Source: Bufo bufo (lineage: Eukaryota; Chordata; Amphibia; Anura; Bufonidae). From it: DNA of 64,000 bases. Below the pieces are notes generated by a model that made no database searches, was not told the DNA's origin, and saw only the letters and a list, made by a program, of their open reading frames with translations. The stretch spans positions 214,019,208-214,083,207 of the forward strand of contig NC_053390.1 of NCBI RefSeq assembly GCF_905171765.1, in the 5' to 3' direction. A program made the position numbers and the translations under genes. Of this stretch, positions 9,302 to 19,395 are shown piece by piece; the stretch's first letter is position 1, and every line of letters starts with the position of its first letter.

Positions 9302-10000
9302 ATCCATTGGACATCATGTCGACGCCATCAACACCTTGGATGAGGTAGGACCAGTTAGTTCTTTTGTTTACTGCAAGGGGTATTAGAACCGCCATGTACC
9401 CTATGACAGATTTTATTAGGTGGGACTGGGTGAGAATAGTTATGCATTGGGTGTAGTTAGGGGAGTGGCTTAGTGTAAAAAACAAACATTTGCTGCAGCG
9501 TGCACAGCGTGCCATGTAACTGCCCCAACTTTATATAAATTTAAGTGGCACGGTGGTCGGGTGTGAGGGCGGGTGGGCAATTCTGAATCCTTTCCCCAGG
9601 TACAGGAAAGCCTAGCTATACTTCTGGCCGACATTGAACAAGCTGAATATATGCAAGAGTATTGTCCTGTTCTAATTCAAAGAACACAGCTCAGGTTAGA
9701 TAATAGATGTTATGAATAGATGTAACTCAGATCCTTGAGTGTTTTACCTCTTCACTGGCAAACTGAGGAATTTGTAATTCATTGAAAAAAAAAGAAATGT
9801 TGAATCTGACTCTCAGAATATGATACATTTTCTAACAAGCACTCTCATACTGCGGTCATTCTTTTATTGTAGTTTCTGTTTAGTACACCCACATATACTG
9901 TATGTAATGTATATAGAAATCCTTCTGCTACTTGGCCAAACTGTATAAACCTCCCTGACTTTCATTTTAGAAGTAAAATCGAAGTTCTTAAGTACCTGAG
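9302..10000 (+). CDS. Candidate host-gene exons (three), product unknown
   Basis: Three short blocks have consensus splice borders and one compatible reading frame. Exon a is 9302-9344 (acceptor TTGTTCCAG, donor GTAGGA). Exon b is 9600-9694 (acceptor TCCTTTCCCCAG, donor GTTAGA). Exon c is 9971-10000 (acceptor TTCATTTTAG, donor GTCAGA). Joined, the frame stays open across both junctions and gives a Glu/Leu/Gln-rich helical-looking peptide, including VDAINTLDE, ILLADIEQAEYMQEY and SKIEVLKYL. Splice phase is 0 after a and 2 after b and c. An alternative acceptor for exon a at 9286-9287 would put a stop in this frame. The frame also reads past the third donor, so that intron is less certain. I do not recognise the protein. 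Chance is possible; RNA evidence would decide. Confidence 0.35.
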
Positions 10001-10130
10001 GTCAGATACAAGAGAAGTGAGGAGGGACAAATATTGCTTATTAATATCAATAATTATTATCAATAGCAATATCTGAAGTTACTCGTGTAAGAAAAGGGCA
10101 AAATATTACCAATTATCAGTTGATAACGGT
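10001..10130. other. Short intronic or intergenic spacer
   Basis: Non-repetitive sequence between the last candidate exon and the hAT insertion. Nothing else is recognisable. Confidence 0.4.
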
Positions 10131-10354
10131 CAGGGGCGTACATAGAAGTCACTGGGCCCCATAGCAAAAATCTAAATTCGGCCCACATGCCCCATTCATA
10201 ACCCCTCCCACTACCTGTTCCTGGCCAGCAGTGTACTGATATGTGAAGTATGAGGTATAAATTATATTTCTTTTGGAATACTTACATGGTCGTGTCCGGG
10301 ACTGCCTTCTGTGCCTCCCAGAGAAAGCTCACAGGTGAGCGCTGAAGTTGGTGT

Positions 10355-10808
10355 TTTTACATTGGTACACTGCTGTATATACTATATATCTGTACACATT
10401 GCATCTATTATTCCTCAAACCTCACATATCAGTACACTGCTGTATATACTATATATCTGTACACATTGCATCTATTAAACCTCATACCTCACATATCAGT
10501 ACACAGCTGTATATACTATATACTTGTGTCCACTGCATCTATTATACATCATACCTCACATATCAGTACACAGCTGTATATACTATATATTTGTGTCCAC
10601 TGCATCTATTATACATCATACCTCCCATATCAGTACACTGCTGTATATACACTATATATCTGTACATATTGCGTCTATTATATATCATACCTCACATATC
10701 AGTACACAGCGTATATACTATTTATTTGTGTCCACTGCATCTATTATACCTCATACCTCACATATCAGTACATAGCTGTATATACTATATACTTGTGTCC
10801 GCTGCATA
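10355..10808 (+). repeat. 67-bp minisatellite inside the hAT-like element
   Basis: Nearly seven units begin CTCACATATCAGTACAC and contain CTGTATATACTATATA. Unit starts are at 10421, 10488, 10555, 10622, 10691 and 10757, so the period is 66-69 bp. Single inverted units flank it at 10228-10259 and 12435-12466. Long frames translated across the array only reflect the repeat. Confidence 0.93.
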
Positions 10809-10810
10809 TA

Positions 10811-11009
10811 CACTGCGTGCAGAATTATTAGGCAAATGAGTATTTTGACCACATCATCCTCTTTATGCATGTTGTCTTACTCCAAGCTGTATAGGCTCGA
10901 AAGCCTACTACCAATTAAGCATTTTAGGTGATGTGCATCTCTGTAATGAGAAGGGGTGTAGTCTAATGACATCAACACCCTATATTAGGTGTGCATAATT
11001 ATTAGGCAA
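10811..11009. repeat. Left IR/DR of the DD37E Tc1
   Basis: The outer direct repeat GCAGAATTATTAGGCAA (10819-10835) and the inner GCATAATTATTAGGCAA (10993-11009) lie 174 bp apart. They are candidate transposase binding sites by analogy with Sleeping Beauty-like elements. Confidence 0.88.
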
Positions 11010-11028
11010 CTTCCTTTCCTTTGGCAAA

Positions 11029-12045
11029 ATGGGTCAAAAGAAGGACTTGACAGGCTCAGAAAAGTCAAAAATAGTGAGATATCTTGCAGAGGGATGCAGC
11101 ACTCTTAAAATTGCAAAGCTTCTGAAGCGTGATCATCGATCAATCAAGCGTTTCATTCAAAATAGTCAACAGGGTCGCAAGAAGCGTGTGGAAAAACCAA
11201 GGCGCAAAACAACTGCCCATGAACTGAGAAAAGTCATGCGTGCAGCTGCCAAGATGCCACTTGCCACCAGTTTGGCCATATTTCAGAGCTGCAACATCAC
11301 TGGAGTGCCCAAAAGCACAAGGTGTGCAATACTCAGAGACATGGCCAAGGTAAGAAAGGCTGAAAGACGACCACCACTGAACAAGACACACAAGCTGAAA
11401 CATCAAGACTGGGCCAAGAAATATCTCAAGACTGATTTATCTAAGGTTTTATGGACTGATGAAATGAGAGTGAGTCTTGATGGGCCAGATGGATGGGCCC
11501 GTGGCTGGATTGGTAAAGGGCAGAGAGCTCCAGTCCGACTCAGACGCCAGCAAGGTGGAGGTGGAGTACTGGTTTGGGCTGGTATCATCAAAGATGAGCT
11601 TGTGGGGCCTTTTTGGGTTGAGGATGGAGTCAAGCTCAACTCCCAGTCCTACTGCCAGTTTCTGGAAGACACCTTCTTCAAGCAGTGGTACAGGAAGAAG
11701 TCTGCATCCTTCAAGAAAAACATGATTTTCATGCAGGACAATGCTCCATCACACGCGTTCAAGTACTCCACAGCGTGGCTGGCAAGAAAGGGTATAAAAG
11801 AAGAAAATCTAATGACATGGCCTCCTTGTTCACCTGATCTGAACCCCATTGAGAACCTGTGGTCCATCATCAAATGTGAGATTTACAAGGAGGGAAAACA
11901 GTACACCTCTCTGAACAGTGTCTGGGAGACTGTGGTTGCTGCTGCACGCAATGTTGATGGTGAACAGATCAAAACACTGACAGAATCCATGGATGGCAGG
12001 CTTTTGAGTGTCCTTGCAAAGAAAGGTGGCTATATTGGTCACTGA
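11029..12045 (+). CDS. Tc1-like transposase, DD37E, intact
   Basis: The 338-aa cut-and-paste transposase moves its element into TA dinucleotides. The N-terminal part (about 1-60) is a helix-turn-helix DNA-binding region (SEKSKIVRYLAEG ... STLKIAKLLKRD). It is followed by a basic GRKKRVEKPRRKT stretch that can act as an AT-hook/nuclear localisation signal, and a second helical region to about 115. The catalytic triad is visible: D144 in VLWTDEMRV, D237 in FMQDNAPSH and E275 in LNPIENLW. There are 37 residues between the last two, hence DD37E rather than the usual DD34E of Tc1. A Gly-rich QQGGGGVLVWAGI loop lies near 175-185. The start is ATG 11029, 20 nt after the inner repeat. Length is normal for the family and there are no stops or frameshifts. 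An AATAAA at 12124 may serve as polyadenylation signal. Known vertebrate DD37E (TRT-like) elements are the likely relatives. Confidence 0.95.
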   Translation: MGQKKDLTGSEKSKIVRYLAEGCSTLKIAKLLKRDHRSIKRFIQNSQQGRKKRVEKPRRKTTAHELRKVMRAAAKMPLATSLAIFQSCNITGVPKSTRCAILRDMAKVRKAERRPPLNKTHKLKHQDWAKKYLKTDLSKVLWTDEMRVSLDGPDGWARGWIGKGQRAPVRLRRQQGGGGVLVWAGIIKDELVGPFWVEDGVKLNSQSYCQFLEDTFFKQWYRKKSASFKKNMIFMQDNAPSHAFKYSTAWLARKGIKEENLMTWPPCSPDLNPIENLWSIIKCEIYKEGKQYTSLNSVWETVVAAARNVDGEQIKTLTESMDGRLLSVLAKKGGYIGH

Positions 12046-12164
12046 TTTGTTTTTGTTTTGTTTTTGAATGTCAGAAATGTATATTTGTGAATGTTGAGAT
12101 GTTATATTGGTTTCACTGGTAAAAATAAATAATTGAAATGGGTATATATTAGTTTTTTGTTAAG

Positions 12165-12373
12165 TTGCCTAATAATTATGCACAGTAATAGTCACCTGCA
12201 CACACAGATATCCCCCTAAAATAGCTAAAACTAAAAACAAACTAAAAACTACTTCCAAAAATATTCAGCTTTGATATTAATGAGTTTTTTGGGTTCATTG
12301 AGAACATGGTTGTTGTTCAATAATAAAATTAATCCTCAAAAATACAACTTGCCTAATAATTCTGCACTCCCTG
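12165..12373. repeat. Right IR/DR of the DD37E Tc1
   Basis: The inner repeat TTGCCTAATAATTATGC (12165-12181) and the outer TTGCCTAATAATTCTGC (12349-12365) lie 184 bp apart. They are inverted relative to the left pair and differ from it only as inner and outer copies differ from each other. Confidence 0.88.
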
Positions 12374-12394
12374 TATTATACTGTATAATAGATT

Positions 12395-12395
<1 letters not shown>

Positions 12396-12426
<31 letters not shown>
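12396..12426. repeat. (AT)n microsatellite
   Basis: Pure alternating AT tract just right of the Tc1 element. Confidence 0.95.
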
Positions 12427-12428
<2 letters not shown>

Positions 12429-12955
12429 CATAGAGCAGTGTACTGATGTGAGACGTACAAGGTATAACAGTGCAGTATGTACAGATATATGTGGTCAGTT
12501 ATAGTATTGTTTTTGTGTGAGGTATTAGTGGTTGTAACTGTCTGCAGTGCTATATATATGAGTGAGATATGAGTAAATAGGGAATGGGGGCAAATGAAGA
12601 GAAAGAAGGAGGACCCCCACTTACCACTCCATTCTAGTCTCAGTGGAGAGCTCATCTTCCATGCTGTTGGGGCCCTGGCAGATGCTTCTATCTGGCTTCC
12701 ATGCCCTGTGCAGTTCCTATACTAGATCTACAGTACCAGTGATGTTGAAGATGATGTCATCTGCTCCTATCTAACCTAGGAACTACACTATTCTTTGTGT
12801 AGTTCCTTTACTACATATAAATGACATCATCACAGGTCCTTTAGCTGTCTCCACTGACGGTAGGGATATTGTACTCGAATTGGACACATTTTCCCCAGGG
12901 GCCCCATAGCAGCTGTGCGGTCTGCCTCTATAAGAAGTATGCCACTGATTATGGT

Positions 12956-13220
12956 CAATATTCCCCTTTTCCCCCTAGCTCATGGGATTGTTCTCAGTTT
13001 ATAGCTTACATAACTACAAAATTTGCCTTGGTATCACCATGAAAAACACACAACTCATGCAAATGTAATATAAAAGACACCTTTACTTAACTACAATTTA
13101 CTAAAACATATAAACAATCAGTTACAAACACTTTCAGTATCATGGTCATATTAGTATACATACTGTACACCATGTCACTGGCCTATAGTCTAACAATATA
13201 GACGACAGATACTTAGCCTT
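12956..13220. other. No recognisable feature
   Basis: A/T-rich unique-looking sequence after the hAT end, with no open frame, paired repeat or RNA gene that I can support. Confidence 0.5.
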
Positions 13221-13221
13221 A

Positions 13222-13436
13222 GGGTGCATTCACACGACCGTATAAATGGATCCACATCCGTTCCGCAAATTCGGTGCGGACCCATTTATTTCAACGGGGC
13301 CGCAAAAGATGCGGACAGCACACCGTGTGCTGTCCGCATCCGTTGTTCCGTTCCGTGGCCCCGCAAAAAAGATAGAGCATGTCCTATTCTTGTCCGTAGG
13401 CATTCTCTATATAGCGCTGGCCATGTGCGGTCCGGT
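13222..13436. mobile_element. Harbinger-type MITE fragment
   Basis: It begins after a TTA with GGGTGCATTCACACGACCGT, resembling the end of the MITE at 8253. It contains an inner palindrome (GCGGACAGCACACCGTG/CACGGTGTGCTGTCCGC overlap near 13312-13340). No matching right terminus is found, so it is truncated. Confidence 0.6.
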
Positions 13437-13658
13437 GAATTGATACTATATTAACACCTGCCTACCCAGAATTCATTGTACCTGTGATGTCAGTACAGGA
13501 AGAGGTGGGGTCAGAACTATGAAACCATCTGGCAAGTGGTTAGTCGTTCAACCATGTGTCTAATTTTTATTTTCAAAACAGGACTGAATCTCAGCCCTGT
13601 AACAAGATGGATGGATGCCATAGGAAAATACTATATCAACATCTTGTTAGAGATATGT
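13437..13658. repeat. Unassigned sequence ending in a degenerate satellite remnant
   Basis: No gene is visible. The last ~60 bases (from about 13598) align with the 815-bp satellite: GATGGATGCCATAGG, then CATCTTGTTAGAGATAT just before TTAA. The satellite consensus there reads ATATCTTGTTAGAGATATCT before TTAA. Satellite sequence resumes right of the nested block at 25612. Confidence 0.7.
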
Positions 13659-14139
13659 TTAACCTCTTTGCAACCTCCGCCATACATGTACGGCAGAAGT
13701 AGGCACTTTAAAGATGGCGCCCACTCGCGTGTGTAGCAGGCGCCATAGCCGCCGGGTTTCTGCTATTTCAAACAACAGAGACCTGGGGAAAATGTATGCG
13801 ATTACATATACATCTGAGTGGTGCAGACACGTTCCCTGGCTGATATCAGGGACCTATTATATGCCTGTGATAGCTCAGAGCCTCAAGAAGGCTCTGATAC
13901 CTATCACTGGTATATACCAATACAGGCCAGTAGGTGGCAGCACTGTAAAGGTATATAGTAAATATTGTGTTCTATGATGGCTATATAGCCATCAAAAGAA
14001 CACAATGGGCAATCTAATGATTGCCAATTATAATCACCCAGGCTGACTTAAAAAAAAATAGAAAAATAAAAAAATTATATACAAGTTCTGCTCACCCCCC
14101 TTTCACCAAAATCAAAATAAATAAAACAATAATAAAAAA

Positions 14140-14174
<35 letters not shown>
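14140..14174. repeat. (AT)n microsatellite
   Basis: AT tract at the insertion point of the first Tc1 derivative. Confidence 0.9.
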
Positions 14175-15113
14175 CAGTACAGACCAAAAGTTTGGACACA
14201 CCTTCTCATTCAAAGAGTTTTCTTTATTTTCATGACTATGAAAATTGTAGATTCACACTGAAGGCATCAAAACTATGAATTAACACATGTGGAATTATAT
14301 ACATAACAAACAAGTGTGAAACAACTGAAAATATGTAATATTCTAGGTTCTTTAAAGTAGCCACCTTTTGCTTTGATTACTGCTTTGCACACTCTTGGCA
14401 TTCTCTTGATGAACTTCAAGAGGTAGTCCCCTGAAATAGTTTTCACTTCACAGGTGTGCCCTGTCAGGTTTAATAAGTGGGATTTCTTGCCTTATAAATG
14501 GGGTTGGGACCATCAGTGGCGTTGAGGAGAAGTCAGGTGGATACACAGCTGATAGTCCTACTGAATAGACTGTTAGAATTTGTATTATGGCAAGAAAAAA
14601 GCAGCTAAGTAAAGAAAAACGAGTGGCCATCATTACTTTAAGAAATTAAGGTCAGTCAGTCAGCCGAAAAATTGGGAAAACTTTGAAAGTAAGGGCTATT
14701 TGACCATGAAGGAGAGTGATGGGGTGCTGCGCCAGTTGACCTGGCCTCCACAGTCATCGAACTTGAACCCAATCAAGATAGTTTGGGGTGAGCTGGACCG
14801 CAGAGTGAAAGCAAAAGGGCCAACAAGTGCTAAGTATCTCTGGGAACTCCTTTAAGACTGTTGGAAGACCATTTCAGGGGACTACCTCTTGAAGCTCATC
14901 AAGAGAATGCCAAGAGTGTGCAAAGCAGTAATCAAAGCAAAAGGTGGCTACTTTGAAGAACCTAGAATATGACATATTTTCAGTTGTTTCACACTTGTTT
15001 GTTATTTATATAATTCCACATGTGTTAATTCATAGTTTTGATGCCTTCATAGTCATGAAAATAAAAAAAACTCTTTGAATGAGAAGGTGTGTCCAAACTT
15101 TTGGCCTGTACTG
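14175..15113 (+). mobile_element. Tc1-like internal-deletion derivative, complete ends
   Basis: The 939-bp element starts CAGTACAGACCAAAAGTTTG and ends with its complement-like end, flanked by TA. It carries a fusion of transposase ends. The N-terminus MARKKQLSKEKRVAI (ATG 14588) is helix-turn-helix sequence. It is joined after GKTLKVR to the C-terminal WPPQS-type and VWGELDRRVKAKG region, ending near 14970. Both catalytic Asp regions are deleted, so it cannot encode an active enzyme. It has the same architecture as the copies at 4719-5223 and 20233-24133. Confidence 0.92.
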
Positions 15114-15144
15114 TATATATATATATACTGTGCTGCCATTTATT

Positions 15145-15179
<35 letters not shown>

Positions 15180-15190
15180 TTATTTATATA
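15114..15190. repeat. AT-rich microsatellite
   Basis: TA-rich tract between two Tc1 insertions. Confidence 0.9.
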
Positions 15191-15331
15191 CAGTGGATAT
15201 AAAAAGTCTACACACCCGTGTTAAAATGTCAGGTTTCTGTGATGTAAGATAAATCATTTCAGAACTTTCTCCACCTTTAATGTGACCTATAAACTGTATA
15301 ATATGGTTGCATAAGTGTGCACACCCTTAAA

Positions 15332-16338
15332 CTAATACTTTGTTGAAGCACCTTTTGATTTTATTACAGCACTCAGTCTTTTTGGGTATGAGTCTATCAG
15401 CATGGCACATTTTGACTTGGCAAGATTTGCCCACTCTTCTTTGCAAAAACACTCCAAATCTGTCAGATTGCGAGGGCATCTCCTGTGCACAGCCCTCTTC
15501 AGATCAACCCACAGATTTTCAATCGAATTCAGGTCTGGGCTCTTCTTCTGGTGAAGCCATTCCTTTGTTCATTTGGATGTATGCTTTGGGTCGTTGTCAT
15601 GCTGAAAGATGAAGTTCCTCTTCATGTTCAGCTTTCTAGCAGAAGCCTGAAGGTTTTGTGCCAATATTGACTGGTATTTGGAACTGTTCATAATTCCCTC
15701 TAGCTTAACTAAGGCCCCAGTTCCAGCTGAAGAAGTTCCAGCTGAAGAAAAACAGCCCCAAGGCATGATGCTGCTACCACCATGCTTCACTGTGGGTATG
15801 GTGTTCTTTTGGTGATGTGCAGTGTTGTTTTTGCGCCAAACATATCTTTTGGAATTATGGCCAAAAAGTTCAACCATGGTTTCATCAGACCATAACACCT
15901 TTTCCCACATGCTTTTGGGAGACTTAAGATGTGTTTTTGCAAAATGTAGCCTGGCTTAGATGTTTTTCTTCGTAAGAAAAGGCTTTCGTCTTGCCACTCT
16001 ACCCATAGCCCAGACATATGAAGAATATGGGAGATTGTTGTCACATGTACCACACAGCCAGTACTTGCCAGATATTCCTGCAGCTCCTTTAATGTTGCTG
16101 TAGGCCTCTTGGTAGCCTCCCAGACCAGTTTTTTTCTCATCTTTTTATCAATTTTGGAGGGACGTCCAGTTTTTGGTAATGTCACTGTTGTGCCATATTT
16201 TCTCCACTTGATGATGACTGTCTTCAATGTGTTCCATGGTATATCTAATGCCTTGGAAATTCTTTTGTACCCTTCTTCTGACTGATACCTTTTAACAATG
16301 AGATCCCTCTGATGCTTTGGAAGCTCTCTGTGGACCAT
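15332..16338 (-). pseudogene. Tc1-like transposase, decayed
   Basis: It starts at ATG 16338. The helix-turn-helix region (HQRDLIVKRYQSEEG, ISKALDIPWNTLKTVI) and the GRPSKIDKKMRKKL linker are clear. A frameshift near 15900 leads into the catalytic part with VLWSDETMVELFG, GGSSIMPWGCFSS and FQHDNDPKHTSK, followed by a TGA at about 15566. The same frame then continues through SPDLNSIENLW to a stop at 15332. The interval between the second Asp and the Glu is about nine residues shorter than in DD34E enzymes, and a 12-bp duplication (SSAGTSSAGT) is present. The copy is inactive. Confidence 0.92.
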
Positions 16339-16440
16339 GGCTTTTGCTGTGGGATGTGACTAAGAACATTTCAGGAAAGACCAACTAGAGTAGCTGAACT
16401 TTATTTGGGGTTAATCAGAGGCACTTTAAATGATGGCAGG

Positions 16441-16915
16441 TGTTCTGCTTCGCGTTATTGACTGTTGTATAACACTAGTCAGACAGCTTAACAATAATTC
16501 AGAAGTCAAGAAACGTGAGACATCAGATCTGTATGTATTCTTTTTTCTGAATAACTTTGTAAAACTACAATATAAACATAAACAAAACATATGTGTCAGT
16601 ACATTAAACATTATACAGCAGCCTCACTCCCTCAGTGAGAGTACTCACAGACAATTCCATCATAAGTCCAGGAATAGATCAAGAACTCCTCTGCATGCAG
16701 CCTGCTAGATCCAGGAGCAGTCATGAAATGGAGGAAATACAGTTCCAGGTTAAAGGTTACTGACTCTGACTCTGAGAAAAATACACTCCCTGTAAAGTTC
16801 TGGCAAAGTAAAAACTAACTTTGACCACTAGATGGCAGCAACGTCAAACATAACATTTCAGTATAATCTTTACAGTACATTACATACATTTATTATGCAC
16901 AAAATGGGCAGAACA
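16441..16915 (-). repeat. BEL 3' LTR (475 bp)
   Basis: It starts TGTTCTGCTTCGCG and ends ATGGGCAGAACA, with inverted TGTTCTGC/GCAGAACA tips. It shares about 300 bp, from GTGTCAGTACATTAAACATT to the end, with the right LTR remnant. Differences include an indel block near 16780-16840 (the right copy has a local repeat of the TTTCAGTATAATCTTTA segment), so the pair is not recent. Confidence 0.9.
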
Positions 16916-17001
16916 CTCCCTGTCTGGCATAATTATTATGTCACTACCTAAATAACTACTGCTATGCAGAAAAAACATATAAACAGGAAATGGAATCCTA
17001 G

Positions 17002-19395
17002 CTAATCTGAAACTAAAACTATGATGTCAGTTATAGGTCTAAGATAAATTTTGGAAGTCCCATTCTTGACCTCCACCTTCCTAACATTGCCATCCCTGCT
17101 TGGTAGAGCATTGACAATAAGTCCTACAGGCCACTCGTTCCTGCTCTCTTGGCTGTCTTTCAACAGAACAACATCACCCACTTTTACATTTGGGCGATCC
17201 TCAGTCCATTTCCTACAGTGTTGCAGATTTGACAGATACTCTCTCTTCCATCTTTTCCAAAAGGTGTCTGCCAAGCATTGTACTTGCTTCCATTGTTTAG
17301 CATGAACTTGTGTTGTACTTATGGTTTCGGATGGAGCAGACAAAGAGTTCACCTTTTGAGTCAACAACATTGCTGGGGTAAGGACCATAGGTGTATCTGG
17401 GTCTGAGGACCATATAGAGTTCTGAAGGCATGCTGCTTGAGTAGGCCTAGTGGCATAATCTGCAGGGTTTTGATCTGTTGATACATAGAACCACTGATCT
17501 GGGTGTGTAGACTGCCTGATTCTATTCACTCTGTTGGAGACATACAGATAGAACCTCCTAGTGGTGTTGCAAATGTACCCTAGGACAGTCTTGCTATCAG
17601 TGAAGAATTTCACAGCATCAAAATCAGTGTCTAGTTGATCTGTGATTAGCTCAGACATTTCGACTGCAAGTACGGCAGCACACAACTCTAAACGAGGAAT
17701 AGTGTGGGCTGGTTTAGGGCTTAATTTGGACTTTTCCATGACAAATCCAACATGACACACATTTTCTGCATCAATTACTTTCAAGTAAGCTACTGCACCT
17801 ATAGCTGTGGTGGATGCGTCTGAGAAGATGCATAGTTCTTTCCTGCAAGCTGATGATAGAGATATGGGCACATAGCATCTGTCTATCTTTAGGTGCTCTA
17901 ACGCTTGCAAGGATTCTGTCCATTGAACCCACTGACTTAGTCTCTCTTGTGGAAGCAATGCATCCCATTCACTTTTCCCAGATGACAGTTCACAAACTAA
18001 GGCCTTACCTCTTATAGTCACAGGTGATACAAACCCTAGGGGATCATAGAGGCTATTTACGGTGGATAGAATACCCCTACGTGTAAAAGGCTTTTCCTCT
18101 GAGGAAACTCTGAAAACAAAACTATCATTTTCTAGATCCCAACTTAGGCCTAGGCTCTTCTGCAAGGGAAGGGTGTCCGTACCTAGGCAAAGATATTTAA
18201 GTTCCTTAGCTCTGTCTGCTACAGGGAAGGCTTCCATTACTTTTTGGCTGTTGGAAGCGATTTTATGAAGACGCAGATTGGATTCTGCCAGCATTTGCTT
18301 TGCTTTACTAAGGATGGAGATTGCATCTTTAGGTGTGCTAGCAGAAGTGAGTCCATCATCTACATAGAAATGTCTCAATACAAAGTGTTTGGCTTCTTGT
18401 CCATAGCACTCTGCATTTTTCTGGGCCGCCCTTTGCATGCCGTATATAGCGACAGCAGGAGAGGGGCTATTGCCAAATACATGCACTTTCATTCTGTACT
18501 CGACAATTTCTTTGTCTATGTCATTGTGTTTGTACCAGAGAAAGCGTAGAAAGTCTCTGTGGTCTTCTCTGACAAGAAAGCAATAAAACATTTGTTGCAC
18601 ATCTGCTGTGAAAGCAACGGGCTCTTTTCTGAAGCGCATGAGGACACCTAGCAAAGTATTGTTTAGGTCAGGGTCACTCAACAGTACATCATTTAAAGAC
18701 ACTCCTTTATACTCTGCGCTGGAATCAAAAACTATTCTGATTTGGTTAGGTTTATGTGGATGGTAAACACCAAACATTGGTAGATACCAGTGTTCCCTAT
18801 CTGTCTCAAGTGATCCTGCAACTTCAGCGTGATCATTGCCTAGCATCCCCTTAATGAATTCAGTGAAATCTCTTTTCACTTCTGGCTTTCTCTGCAGTGT
18901 TTTGCTGAGTGAATGCAAACGCTTCATGGCTTGCTCCCTGTTACCAGGCAAAACACGTCTGGGTGTGCGAAAGGGGAGAGGAGCCACCCAACTGTGATTG
19001 TCATCTTGGTAAGCCTCTTTATCCATAATCTTCAAGAAGGTCTGATCCTCTATAGAGAGGGCCTGTTTATCATCATCTTTAGTTTTCTGAAATACTGTTA
19101 TCCCTAGAATGTCTGTCTCAATGTTGGAATTGACTTCTTCTTTACCATATAATGTAGAAGAGTCACAGTGTTGTGTTGACCTGCCAAAGCTTTCCTTGAC
19201 AAGGAAGTTGTTGTGACAGGGACTGAGAAGGGATGTGCGTCCATTTGTTAACACAGACGTCTTCAAAGTGCTAATGTTATCAGGCTGGTGCACTGTCCCC
19301 AGGCACACTTCTCCTACAATGACCCACCCCAGGTCCAGTCTCTGTGCATAGGGGGCATTATAAGGTCCATTGATTTGCTGGCATACCTTGGTGTA
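17002..19395 (-). pseudogene. BEL/Pao pol: reverse transcriptase, RNase H, integrase tail
   Basis: An 820-codon open frame (open from 19467; homologous from about 19395). It begins at the protease/RT link (QQINGPYNAPYAQRLDLGW). Reverse transcriptase motifs follow: RIVFDSSAEYKG (~244-255), FTADVQQMF (~286-294) and the catalytic YVDD (368-371). The RNase H-like part carries D550 (FSDAS), E594 (RLELCAA), D624 (FTDSK) and D670 (NPADYATR). The frame then passes from WSSDPDTP directly to VLTPAMLLTQK, the start of the C-terminal domain usually found after the integrase (WKQVQCLADTFWKRWKREYL). The zinc-binding and DDE core of integrase are absent without loss of frame. Reverse transcription functions could have persisted; integration could not. 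Confidence 0.9.

Larger units (their letters stand above)
10811..12373 (+). mobile_element. Tc1/mariner transposon, DD37E type, apparently complete
   Basis: The 1563-bp element is bounded by TA (10809-10810 and 12374-12375). Its ends match as CACTGCGTGCAGAATTATTA on the left and the complement of CAGGGAGTGCAGAATTATTA on the right. Each end carries the GCANAATTATTAGGCAA motif twice (outer and inner), an IR/DR arrangement. It encloses an uninterrupted transposase. The insertion sits at the end of the 67-bp minisatellite in the hAT-like element. Confidence 0.95.
10131..12947. mobile_element. hAT-like non-autonomous element, split by a Tc1 insertion
   Basis: The left end CAGGGGCGTACATAGAA (10131) pairs with the right end whose complement reads CAGTGGCATACTTCTTATAG (ending at 12947). 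A GGGCCCCATAGC segment lies just inside both ends in inverted orientation. The flanking 8 bp, ATAACGGT (10123-10130) and ATTATGGT (12948-12955), agree at 6 of 8 positions, consistent with an old hAT-type 8-bp target duplication. Without the Tc1 insertion the element is about 1.25 kb and has no transposase. It carries the 67-bp minisatellite. Confidence 0.7.

Noticed and set aside
10348..10839. 163-aa repetitive open frame and its relatives
   Set aside because: They are translations of the 67-bp minisatellite; the same repeat reads open in more than one frame.
14448..14633. 61-aa minus-strand frame, repeated identically at 20517-20702
   Set aside because: It is antisense to the Tc1 derivative leader; identity comes from the two transposon copies.
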